From Halorubrum depositum (GTDB lineage: Archaea; Halobacteriota; Halobacteria; Halobacteriales; Haloferacaceae): 64,000 nt of DNA. Within the stretch, counting starts at the first letter, position 1; each line of letters begins with the position of its first letter. Below the pieces are notes generated by a model. It was not told where the DNA came from. It did not search any database and worked only from the letters and a program-made list of their open reading frames with translations. Made by a program: the position numbers and the translations under genes. Below, piece after piece: positions 45,487 through 52,889 of this stretch. Where the stretch lies: the NCBI RefSeq assembly GCF_007671725.1, contig NZ_VCNM01000001.1, forward strand, positions 248,001 through 312,000, given 5' to 3'.

Positions 45487-46323
45487 TCACCCGTCGGGAC
45501 GCTCGTCGACGTCGACGGAGTCCGCCAACACGGCGTTCAGAGCCGCGCCGGCGAGGAGCACCAGACCGCCGACGTACAGCCACGTCAACACCAACAGGAC
45601 GCCGCCGGCGACGCCGTACAGCCTGACGCTTTGTGAGGTCGAGATGTACAGTCGGAGGCCGACGGCGCACAGCGACCACGCGACCGCGGCGAGCGCCGCC
45701 CCCGGAAACGCCTGCGAGAGCGTGGTCTCCGGCGCCGAGAACCGGTAGTACATCGGCAGGAACCCGCCCAGGAGCGCGACGCAAAGCAGAGGGACGCTGA
45801 CCGCTCTGACGACCGAGACGTCCGTCGCGACCGTCAGCGCGACCACGAGCAGCGAAACGGCGGGGACGACGACGATGATCGTCGCGAACGCGATCAGGCT
45901 GTCCAGGACGGTCTCGAGCAGCGAGTGCTCGTGGCGCACGTTCTGAATCGTCTGGAACGACACGTTGATCGCCTGCACCAGTCGCAGCGAGCTCCACAAC
46001 AGGATCAGGCCGGCGATGACGACCGCCCGTCGTCGGTCCGCGTCGTCGCCGACGACCGAATCCAACGAAGCGGCGAGCGCTCCCGCGTCGACTCCGGACA
46101 CGGCACCGAAGAGCTCGACGGCGGGGCCGAGCCACCCGACCGACGAGAGGCCGATAAACGCGAACAACAGCAGCGGCACGAGGGAGTTGAACAGGTAAAA
46201 CGCGACGCCCGAGGCGACGATGCCGATCTCGTTTTCCCGCGCGACCGCGACGACCGCCGCCGCGACCTCTCGTACCGACGCGCGGGAGCGGCCTCCCGCG
46301 TCGTCCGGTCCCGACGGCCTCAT
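45487..46323 (-). CDS. YihY/BrkB family membrane protein
   Basis: A 278-residue membrane protein with six to seven helices, of the YihY/BrkB (UPF0761) group; typical segments are ASGVAFYLFNSLVPLLLF, YYRFSAP and WLYVGGLVLLAGAALNAV. Members are often called virulence factor BrkB, but transport function is unproven. A 29-codon ORF in the same frame precedes it (stop 21 bp upstream) and a shared promoter element lies beyond that ORF. The C-terminus faces the toxin gene in a convergent arrangement. Confidence 0.85.
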   Translation of the reverse strand: MRPSGPDDAGGRSRASVREVAAAVVAVARENEIGIVASGVAFYLFNSLVPLLLFAFIGLSSVGWLGPAVELFGAVSGVDAGALAASLDSVVGDDADRRRAVVIAGLILLWSSLRLVQAINVSFQTIQNVRHEHSLLETVLDSLIAFATIIVVVPAVSLLVVALTVATDVSVVRAVSVPLLCVALLGGFLPMYYRFSAPETTLSQAFPGAALAAVAWSLCAVGLRLYISTSQSVRLYGVAGGVLLVLTWLYVGGLVLLAGAALNAVLADSVDVDERPDG

Positions 46324-46344
46324 GCGCCGACGGAGGCACCGTAT

Positions 46345-46434
46345 TCAGTCATCGAGCACGTCGAACGAGGGTCGGGGCCTCGCGGTCGACGGCGGGCGGC
46401 GATCGACCGGTGTCGGGAGTGACGCGGCGTCCAT
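46345..46434 (-). CDS. 29-codon leader ORF upstream of BrkB
   Basis: ATG 46434 to TGA 46345 encodes 29 residues (MDAASLPTPVDRRPPSTARP start, acidic end FDVLDD). It lies 24 bp from the TATA-like element of a promoter that also precedes DUF1328 at exactly the same spacing, which marks this ATG as the likely transcript start. It ends 21 bp before the BrkB ATG in the same frame, so BrkB would be translated by reinitiation or an internal site. Pro-rich sequence; it could be a regulatory leader peptide or a tiny protein. Confidence 0.4.
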   Translation of the reverse strand: MDAASLPTPVDRRPPSTARPRPSFDVLDD

Positions 46435-46456
46435 GCCGGTAGTGGCGGGGACTGGT

Positions 46457-46487
46457 GGTTAGTTATTCTGTTGCAAAATCCGTGAGG
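46457..46487 (-). promoter_or_regulatory. Promoter element shared with DUF1328 (copy A)
   Basis: On the minus strand it reads CCTCACGGATTTTGCAAC, three bases, then ATAACTAAC. It matches the DUF1328 upstream element at 23 of 29 positions, and the ATAACTAA block lies 24 bp before ATG 46434, as at DUF1328. The TTTTGCAAC box just upstream of the TATA-like block is where BRE or an activator would bind. Confidence 0.55.
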
Positions 46488-46523
46488 TGTCAGGAATTGA
46501 CGACTGGAGAGCCTCTCGTCTCG

Positions 46524-46607
46524 CCGCGAGTCGCGAGCGTCCGGCCGCGAGTCGCGAGCGTCCGGCCGCGAGTCGCGAGCGTCCGGCCGCGAGTCGCGAG
46601 CGTCCGG
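46524..46607. repeat. Four tandem copies of a 21-bp repeat
   Basis: The unit CCGCGAGTCGCGAGCGTCCGG is repeated exactly four times. Each unit contains CGCGA-G-TCGCG, a dyad with a single central base. It sits between divergent genes (BrkB leader and DUF389), so it may be a multi-site operator; as 21 is divisible by three it also leaves frames open on both strands. It is not a CRISPR, since there are no spacers. Confidence 0.9.
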
Positions 46608-46721
46608 ACCGGTTTTGCCCGTGCCGCGAGTCCCGGTTCGACCCGATTGCGTCGGTCGCTGCGCTCCGTGTTGGACCGTTCGATCGAGATATGTTCTCCG
46701 TTACTGACCTCTAGCAGGTGA

Positions 46722-46729
46722 TTAATAAA
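46722..46729 (+). promoter_or_regulatory. TATA box of the DUF389 gene
   Basis: TTAATAAA in GGTGATTAATAAAGC lies 26 bp before GTG 46755. Confidence 0.55.
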
Positions 46730-46754
46730 GCGCGTCTGCCGAGACCGGCCGACA

Positions 46755-48143
46755 GTGAGACTCGTTCAGGTCTTCGTTCCGAGTGACGACCGCGATGCCG
46801 TCCGAGAGACGCTCTCGGAGATGGACGTGGATTTCGTCTTCACCGACGCGAACGGTCGTCGTGACGGGAAGTTGGCGGAGATTCCGGTCCCGTCGGGCGC
46901 CGTCGACGTGGTCCTCGACCGGCTGTACGACGCGGGACTCGACGAGGACACGTACACCGTCGTCACGGACCTCGAACGGGCGACGGTGCCCAACGTGGAC
47001 GAGTTGGAAGACCGGTACGTCGAGGGGCCGAAGGGGAGGCGAGGCGCGCCGAACGTCGAGATCCGGGAGCGCGCGGAGGACCTGACGCCGGACACCGCGA
47101 CGTACCTCGCGTTCGCGATCGCGAGCGCCGTCGTCGCGGTCGGCGGGCTCCTCCTGGACTCCGCCATCGTGATCGTCGGCGCGATGGTGATCGCGCCGTT
47201 CGCCGGATCGACGCTCTCCGCGAGCGTCGGCGCCGTCGTCAGCGACTACGAAATGGTCGTCGACAGCGCCACCTCGCAGGTGACGGGGCTCGTCGTCGCG
47301 TACCTCGGCTCGGTCGTGATGAGCGTGTTCCTGCAGCGGAGCGGGTTCGTCCCGTCGACCCTGGACGTCGGGGCCATCGGACAGGTGGGCGCGTTCGTCA
47401 CTCCGAACCTCCTGACGTTCGCTATCGCCGTCTCCGCCGGGGTCGCCGGCGCGCTCGCGATCGCGACCGATCTCCCCGTCTCCCTCGCCGGCGTCGCCGT
47501 CGCGGCGGCCATCGTCCCCGCGGCGGCCGTGGCCGGCATCGGCACGGCCTGGGGCCAGCCGCTCGTCGTCGCCGGCGGAACCGTCCTGCTCCTGATGAAC
47601 ATCGTGTTCATCAACCTCACCGCGTACCTCACGCTCGTCGCGCTCGGCTACCGCTCGTCGGTCATCCGCACCGTCCGCGAGAACGCCGCCGTCTCGCTGC
47701 GATCGGGGGCGTTCGCCGTGATCGTCCTGCTGTTCGCCGTCGTCGTCGCGGTGACCGCCGTCGGCACGTACCAGCACCTCGTCTTCGAGCAGGAGGCGAA
47801 CGACGGGGTCCAAACGGTCCTCGACGGCGAGGAGTACAGCGAACTGGAGCTCGCCGAGGTCGCGACCGAGTACAACGACGCGGGGGCCTTCAGCGACGAG
47901 GTCGCGGTGACGGTGACCGTGGGGCGCTCGAGCGACCTCGAATACGAGGGGCTGGCGACCGATCTCCGGGCGGAGATCGACAACCGGACGACTCGGTCGG
48001 TCCGCGTCGACGTTCGGTTCGTCGACTACCAGCGCGCGCCGGCCACCGGCGACGCCGAGCGGGGCGCGTGGTGGCCGTTCGACGAGTGGAGACCGTCGCT
48101 CGACCGGTGGGTGCCGGTCTCGGCGAGGCCCTCAGTCGCGTAA
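46755..48143 (+). CDS. DUF389 (TIGR00341) membrane protein
   Basis: A 462-residue protein: an N-terminal ferredoxin-like domain (about 1-85), then about eight transmembrane helices with the DUF389 signature IVIVGAMVIAPFAGS and LVVAGGTVLLLMNIVFIN, and a C-terminal soluble domain (about 345-430). Function is unknown, although a transport or sensing role is suggested for the family. The start is GTG 46755. Its last 12 bp overlap the end of the convergent S1-S4-like gene. Confidence 0.87.
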   Translation: MRLVQVFVPSDDRDAVRETLSEMDVDFVFTDANGRRDGKLAEIPVPSGAVDVVLDRLYDAGLDEDTYTVVTDLERATVPNVDELEDRYVEGPKGRRGAPNVEIRERAEDLTPDTATYLAFAIASAVVAVGGLLLDSAIVIVGAMVIAPFAGSTLSASVGAVVSDYEMVVDSATSQVTGLVVAYLGSVVMSVFLQRSGFVPSTLDVGAIGQVGAFVTPNLLTFAIAVSAGVAGALAIATDLPVSLAGVAVAAAIVPAAAVAGIGTAWGQPLVVAGGTVLLLMNIVFINLTAYLTLVALGYRSSVIRTVRENAAVSLRSGAFAVIVLLFAVVVAVTAVGTYQHLVFEQEANDGVQTVLDGEEYSELELAEVATEYNDAGAFSDEVAVTVTVGRSSDLEYEGLATDLRAEIDNRTTRSVRVDVRFVDYQRAPATGDAERGAWWPFDEWRPSLDRWVPVSARPSVA

Positions 48144-48527
48144 CCGTCGCCAGAGGCTCCGGCACTTCCGGCGGAGTTTGGCGAGGAGCGACCCGATCCG
48201 ACGCGAGCCGGTGAGGATTCGCAGCGCGCGGATCGAGCGGCCGGCGCGGAGCAGTCGAAACGGCCGGAACCACGGGACGGCGGTGAGAACGAGCAGCCAG
48301 TTCGAGCGGACGAACTCCGCCGGCCCGCTGTCCGACCACCGATAGAGGAGCGCGAGGTCGAGGAGGAAGACGACGAGGAGCCACTGCAGCGCGCCGCGGA
48401 TCGCCTTCTCGGTCCGCCCGGAGACGACGAGCAGATCGGCGCCGACCGCGAGGTCGACGACGAACAGCGCGATCCAGGCGATCGCCGCGAGCTCGACGAA
48501 CGGCGGCCACCAGCGTTCGGCGTCCAT
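48132..48527 (-). CDS. Small membrane protein resembling an ion-channel S1-S4 module
   Basis: A 131-residue protein with three to four hydrophobic helices. The segment LTAVPWFRPFRLLRAGRSIR followed by RILTGSRRIGSLLAKLRR has arginines about every three to four residues, like a voltage-sensor S4, and PFRLLR is typical of channel S3-S4 regions. There is no pore helix or selectivity filter. It could be a truncated channel, a free voltage-sensor-like protein, or a membrane protein with a basic tail. It overlaps the 3' end of DUF389. Confidence 0.6.
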   Translation of the reverse strand: MDAERWWPPFVELAAIAWIALFVVDLAVGADLLVVSGRTEKAIRGALQWLLVVFLLDLALLYRWSDSGPAEFVRSNWLLVLTAVPWFRPFRLLRAGRSIRALRILTGSRRIGSLLAKLRRKCRSLWRRLRD

Positions 48528-48646
48528 CTATCGGCCGCCGGGCGGTCGGGAGTCGAACCGCGTTCCCGGGTCGATCGCGGGCCTCGCGGTGCCGAGACCC
48601 GCTCTCGCGGTCGCTCGATTTCCGCTCGCCACGGTCGGGGACCCTC

Positions 48647-48877
48647 TCAGAGCAGCACCGAGATGATCGCCAACACGAGGAAGACGATGACGAGCCACTT
48701 CGCGGCCGCCATCGACACCCCGGCGACCCCGCGAGCGCCGAATATCGCCGCCACGATGGCGATGACGAAAAACACCACCGCCAGTTCGAGGAAGTCGCCC
48801 GAAAACTGGAGCGGCGAGACGTCGATTCCCGACGACGCGCGGTGGCCGACCGAGCGCATGAGCGTGGTACCGTCCAT
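48647..48877 (-). CDS. DUF1328 (UPF0391) small membrane protein
   Basis: A 76-residue protein with two helices ([22 protein letters not shown] and [20 protein letters not shown] in family position), matching DUF1328/UPF0391, small membrane proteins often induced by stress in bacteria. The first 25 residues are a polar addition. Its promoter shares 23 of 29 bases, at equal spacing, with the promoter of the BrkB leader, so both are probably coregulated. Confidence 0.82.
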   Translation of the reverse strand: MDGTTLMRSVGHRASSGIDVSPLQFSGDFLELAVVFFVIAIVAAIFGARGVAGVSMAAAKWLVIVFLVLAIISVLL

Positions 48878-48900
48878 ACTGAGGGTGGGAGAGCCGCTCG

Positions 48901-48930
48901 ATTAGTTATGTGGTTGCAAAACCGGTAAGG
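48901..48930 (-). promoter_or_regulatory. Promoter element shared with the BrkB leader (copy B)
   Basis: On the minus strand it reads CCTTACCGGTTTTGCAAC, three bases, then ATAACTAAT, and lies 24 bp before the DUF1328 ATG at 48877. See the copy at 46457-46487 for the alignment. Confidence 0.55.
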
Positions 48931-49122
48931 CCGGCTTACTCGACGATGGGGAGGAGGCGGACGAACGTTGGCCGGAGCCGGAACCCGGAGCGACGTGTCA
49001 TTGGTATCGCGGATAGAGATTTACGAACTGCGGTGCGTTCGGTCGAATCGACCGACGGCAGCGTGACGGTTCGCTTCGGGGAGCGCGGCGCTCGGTGAGG
49101 GTGCCGCCGTACCCGCTCCCGT

Positions 49123-51357
49123 TCAGAGCGGGGCGTCGATGGCGGCGTTCGATCGCTCGATCCCCGCGAGCGCCTTCGGGTCTATCGCCGCGACCGCCGC
49201 GTCGTCGTATCCGCCCCGATCCTCGCTGACGAGGATCTCTCGGACCTCCGAGAGCGCGGACGCGACGTCGAAGAGCCGGTCGTCGGCCGGTTCCTCCTCG
49301 CCGTCTTCCGCGGCCGCGACCGCGCCGTCGGCCGCACGTCGAGCGCGTGCGAGGCGGTCGAGCACCGCGTTTCGGTCGCGATCGGAGTCGCCGCCGCGGT
49401 CGGACGCCGAAAGCGACTCCGCGAGCGCGTACAGCTCGGCGACCTCGTCGCGCAGGGTCCGCGCGAGCGAGACCTTGCCGGTTCGGATCCCCTCCCGAAC
49501 CGCCTCCCCGTTCGCGTCGAACGAGTCCGGCGTCACCCGATACGCGCCGCGGCGACCGTCGCGGTCGACCACCTCGACCGTGTACCGCCCCTCGCGGTGG
49601 ACCGCGACCGCGAATCGGTCCGTCTCGACGGGGGAGCCATCGTGGACCACGCCCGCGTAGTCCTCGACGACGCGGACGCGGTCGACGCCGCCCGTCTCTC
49701 GCGCGTCGCCGCGGATCCACCCGGCGTCCTCGACCGCGACCGCGGCGAGCTCACCGTCCCCGCCGGCGCGGACGAGACCGCCCTCGTGAACGAACCGCTC
49801 CGCGATCGGAGCGAACCCCGGACCGTTGATCGCGAGGAGGTGCGGCCCGGGCTCGACGCGGAGGAAGCCGAACGCCCCGCCGCGAGTCGCCGTCGCCGCG
49901 GGGGCCTCGCTCGCCAGTCGGACCGCGAGCTCCGTCGGGGGCGCGAACAGCGAGACTCCGGCGACGTCGGCGACCGCGTCGCGCGCCGCGTCCGGGACGC
50001 CGTCGAGGGCGCCCTCGGCGCCCGCGCGGAGCTGGCGGACCCGCCCGACGACGCGGTTCGTGAGCCCCGCCGGCTCGGCGCCGTCGATCCGACGGCGGTG
50101 GGCCGGATCGGTCACGTCCGAGAGCGGGTCCGCGAACCGCTCCTGTTCCCACGGGGTCCCCACCGAGGTGATGTGGCTCGCGATCGCGTCCTCGGCGAAC
50201 CCCGGGACCGCGAACTCGAAGCTCAGCTGCGGGCCGACGAAGCCGTCGATCGCCTCCCGGAGCGGCGCGATCGGTTCGAGCGCGTAGGTGGCGTCGGCCG
50301 CGGCGGCGCCGTCGACCTCGCCGGTCGCGAGGCGGCTCTCCGGATGGGCGAGCACGAGTCCCGGCTCGCGGAGCGGGAGGTCGGTCGGCGGAGCCGGGAG
50401 CCCGCGCCACGACCCGACCGTCACCCGCTCGTCGACGAGGTCCGTCCGCCCGATTGAGAGCGACGAGTGCTCGTGTAGCGGGACGCCGTCGAGTTCGGGG
50501 AGCACGAACGGGAGCCGCGCGCCCTCGTCGCGGGGGAGCCCGTAGGCGAACGGCGCGCGGACCGCCGCCGAGACGTCGATCGCGTCGTTGGTCACGTCGG
50601 AGAGCAGGTCGCCCGTCGGGAGCCGCTCGAAGCTCGGCACGAGCCCGTTGACCTCGCTCGCGCTGGAGTGCGAGCCGACCTCGGAGAGTATCCCCGGCCG
50701 GGTCCCCTCCGGGATCTCCGGGTCGAGAAACTCGTTGTTCGGGCTTGCGCGCGAGTGCGCGCTCGCCGAGAGCAGCAGCGGCTCGCCGGTCTCGCGGTCG
50801 ACGAACACCTGTAACAGCTCCCAGTCGTGCCAGTGGAAGTTGACGGTGAACTGGTCGAACGCGGAGTAGAGCCAGTACTGCAGGGCGTCGACCCCCTCGG
50901 CGGCCTCGACGACGTTGTAGAACACGGTCGGCGCGGGCGGTACCACCGTCTCGCGGAACGTCGCCGAGTAGCCGTCGAGCGCGGCGAACCCGTCGACGAC
51001 CGACCCCTCGTCGGTCTCGACGACGTAGGCGCGCGGGTCCGTGGGGTACCACTTCTCGAGGGCCCCGAAGTAGAGGTCCGGCGCGTACCGCCGGACGATC
51101 GCCGGAGCGGTCTCGGCGTCGTCGCCGTCGTCGCCGTCGCCAGCATCGGGCTCCGCCGCGCTCCCGGGTTCCTCGTCCGATTCGTCCGGCGCCGCCGGAT
51201 CGTCGCGAGCGGCGTACCACGCGCTGGCGGTGCCCGTGCCCGCGAGCGCGGCGAGTCCACCGTACACCAGCGCGCGGCGCCGGCGGTCGTCGACCGACCG
51301 TTCGGCGACGCCCGCCGTCTCGTCGTCGGTCGCCCTCCCGTCGTCGTCATCCGTCAT
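49123..51357 (-). CDS. Membrane-anchored extracellular protein with HxHDWE (NLP/Vps62-like) motif
   Basis: A 744-residue protein of unknown function. One N-terminal helix (29-49) follows a basic cluster (DDRRRR), and an acidic linker (50-82) leads to a large extracellular part. FHWHDWE at about 174-180, in the context YWLYSAFDQF and LLQVFVDRETG, resembles the GHRHDWE heptapeptide of necrosis-inducing NLP proteins and the related Vps62 domain, which bind Ca and Mg and attack membranes. The C-terminal 350 residues add beta-rich repeats and helices without a known domain. Start is ATG 51357; a TTG-type extension is possible. Confidence 0.6.
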   Translation of the reverse strand: MTDDDDGRATDDETAGVAERSVDDRRRRALVYGGLAALAGTGTASAWYAARDDPAAPDESDEEPGSAAEPDAGDGDDGDDAETAPAIVRRYAPDLYFGALEKWYPTDPRAYVVETDEGSVVDGFAALDGYSATFRETVVPPAPTVFYNVVEAAEGVDALQYWLYSAFDQFTVNFHWHDWELLQVFVDRETGEPLLLSASAHSRASPNNEFLDPEIPEGTRPGILSEVGSHSSASEVNGLVPSFERLPTGDLLSDVTNDAIDVSAAVRAPFAYGLPRDEGARLPFVLPELDGVPLHEHSSLSIGRTDLVDERVTVGSWRGLPAPPTDLPLREPGLVLAHPESRLATGEVDGAAAADATYALEPIAPLREAIDGFVGPQLSFEFAVPGFAEDAIASHITSVGTPWEQERFADPLSDVTDPAHRRRIDGAEPAGLTNRVVGRVRQLRAGAEGALDGVPDAARDAVADVAGVSLFAPPTELAVRLASEAPAATATRGGAFGFLRVEPGPHLLAINGPGFAPIAERFVHEGGLVRAGGDGELAAVAVEDAGWIRGDARETGGVDRVRVVEDYAGVVHDGSPVETDRFAVAVHREGRYTVEVVDRDGRRGAYRVTPDSFDANGEAVREGIRTGKVSLARTLRDEVAELYALAESLSASDRGGDSDRDRNAVLDRLARARRAADGAVAAAEDGEEEPADDRLFDVASALSEVREILVSEDRGGYDDAAVAAIDPKALAGIERSNAAIDAPL

Positions 51358-51483
51358 GCGATCTACCGAACGGAGGCCGTCGGTCACGTTAAGCGTTCCC
51401 ACGGTCGCCGGCGCGTCGATGTCCGCGTCCGGATTGCTCCCGTAGCCGGACTTATTCGCCTCGCGCCCGTCGATCCGTACGGA

Positions 51484-51789
51484 ATGTCAGACTCCGAATA
51501 CGCGCTGCAGGCCCGCCTCGAAGCGAAGCCGGAGAAGGCCGAGGAGGTCGCCGAGTTCCTCGAGTCCGCGCTCCCGGCGGCGGAGGCCGAGGAGAAGACG
51601 ACGACGTGGTTCGCGCTCCGGCTCGACGAGACCACGTTCGGCATCTTCGACACGTTCCCCGACGAGGAGGGTCGGCAGGCGCACCTCGACGGAGAGATCG
51701 CCGCCGAGCTGATGGACCGGGCCGACGAGCTGTTCGCGACCGACCCGCAGATCGACGAGATCGACGTGCTGGCCGCCAAACACTCGTAG
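51484..51789 (+). CDS. Antibiotic biosynthesis monooxygenase (ABM) domain protein
   Basis: A 101-residue dimeric alpha/beta protein of the ABM/YgiN quinol monooxygenase fold (ALQARLEAKPEKAEEVAEFL, TTTWFALRLDETTFGIFDTF). Members oxidise quinones or similar small molecules without a cofactor, or act as heme-degrading enzymes. The active-site Asn/His cannot be assigned. ATG 51484 lies downstream of a region divergent from the HxHDWE gene. Confidence 0.8.
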   Translation: MSDSEYALQARLEAKPEKAEEVAEFLESALPAAEAEEKTTTWFALRLDETTFGIFDTFPDEEGRQAHLDGEIAAELMDRADELFATDPQIDEIDVLAAKHS

Positions 51790-51873
51790 GTCGACCGCGG
51801 GAGTCCGGACCGTCCCCTCGGCGACGACAGCGAATTCCGAAGCCGTCATGCCGCTCGCTCGTGAACGGCGGGC

Positions 51874-52233
51874 ATGGACGAGCAATCGACCGAGGAGTAC
51901 ACGCGACTCGTCGAGGAGAACGGGCTCGCGCTCCTGTTCGCGAACCGAGTGCGGGCTCGGGTCGTCGCGACGCTGTTTTACGCCTCCGAACCGCTGCCGG
52001 TCGACCGGATCGCCGCGGGCGCGGGCGTCGATCGGACCGTCGTCCACGAGGCGCTCGACGGGCTCGAACCGTTCGGAATCTTGGAGGTCGACCGCGCCGA
52101 GGGCCGCGATCCGGACCGGTACGCGCTCGACGAGTCGGACGACCTCGTCGCGTCGCTCCGGACGGTCGCGGAGCTCGCGACGGAGCGGTACCACCGAGAG
52201 GAGATCGACATCCCGAGCGACGCGGACGAGTAG
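51874..52233 (+). CDS. Winged-helix transcriptional regulator
   Basis: A 119-residue protein with an ArsR-like or MarR-like winged helix (RVRARVVATLFYASEPLPVDR, IAAGAGVDRTVVHEALDGLEP in helix-turn-helix position, RDPDRYAL as wing). It is 84 bp downstream of the ABM gene on the same strand and could regulate it. No ligand-binding domain is visible. Confidence 0.78.
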   Translation: MDEQSTEEYTRLVEENGLALLFANRVRARVVATLFYASEPLPVDRIAAGAGVDRTVVHEALDGLEPFGILEVDRAEGRDPDRYALDESDDLVASLRTVAELATERYHREEIDIPSDADE

Positions 52234-52282
52234 GCCCGCGGTCCGACCGGGTGCGGGCCCGTTGCGGGCCCGCGGCGCTCCG

Positions 52283-52816
52283 TCACTCGATCCGGACGGT
52301 CGTCTCGTCGTAGACGCCCTTCGCGGCGGGGTCCTCGACAGCGAGCCCGGCGCTGATCGTGTGTTCGCCGCGCTCGGCCGGCTCCCAGTCCGTCTTCGAG
52401 ACCTGGAAGCTCTGCCGCCAGTTCCGGGTGAACCGCCTGCGCTCGCCGCGGTCGAGCGTGAACCGCGACTCCGACTCCGGGAGCGGTTCCGGGACGTGCG
52501 AGGCGTCGCGATGGCCGTCGACGTGCCACGTCCACGGGACCGGCGACCGGGTCCGGACCGTCACCGGGACCGGCAGCGGATTCCGGAGTTCGATCGCGAC
52601 CGGGACCGGCTCCCCCCGTTCGTACACGGTCGCCGGCGTGTCGACGCTGACGGAGACCGCCCGCCGGTGGAGGCGCGCCGGGAGCAGCCACCGGGTCAGC
52701 GTCGCCGCCGGGAGGGTCCTGGCGGCCCGCGGGCGGTGGCGCTCGGCGGACTCGTTGGGTCGGAACGGGTCGTCGTCGGAGCGGTCGACCCCGTCCCGCC
52801 GGCGTGTTCGGCGCAT
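52283..52816 (-). CDS. BsuPI-like immunoglobulin-fold protein
   Basis: A 177-residue protein with a basic, disordered N-terminus (about 1-50) and a beta-sandwich C-terminal domain. VPVAIELRNPLPVPVTVRTRSPVP, GERRRFTRNWRQSFQV and PAERGEHTISAGLAVED resemble the intracellular proteinase inhibitor BsuPI-type fold. Function unknown. It follows the last dpp gene by 73 bp in the same direction, so it may be transcribed with the importer. Confidence 0.65.
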   Translation of the reverse strand: MRRTRRRDGVDRSDDDPFRPNESAERHRPRAARTLPAATLTRWLLPARLHRRAVSVSVDTPATVYERGEPVPVAIELRNPLPVPVTVRTRSPVPWTWHVDGHRDASHVPEPLPESESRFTLDRGERRRFTRNWRQSFQVSKTDWEPAERGEHTISAGLAVEDPAAKGVYDETTVRIE

Positions 52817-52889
52817 GAGTGAGGGTACCCGTCGGGAGGAATAAGCGTGTCGTCGGGGTCGCTCCGAGGCCGACGCGAGTCGAGCGAGC

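Larger units (their letters stand above)
46435..46754. other. Intergenic control region between BrkB leader and DUF389
   Basis: This 320-bp stretch holds the promoter of the BrkB leader (46457-46487), a four-copy 21-bp repeat (46524-46607) and the TATA box of DUF389 (46722-46729). I see no gene here; the open frames across the repeat arise from its 21-bp period. Confidence 0.6.

Noticed and set aside
46524..46607. CRISPR array
   Set aside because: The 21-bp units are directly adjacent without spacers, so this is a plain tandem repeat.
48910..49098. Open frame of 62 codons on the plus strand
   Set aside because: It lies over the DUF1328 promoter, is rich in Arg and has no haloarchaeal acidity or promoter.
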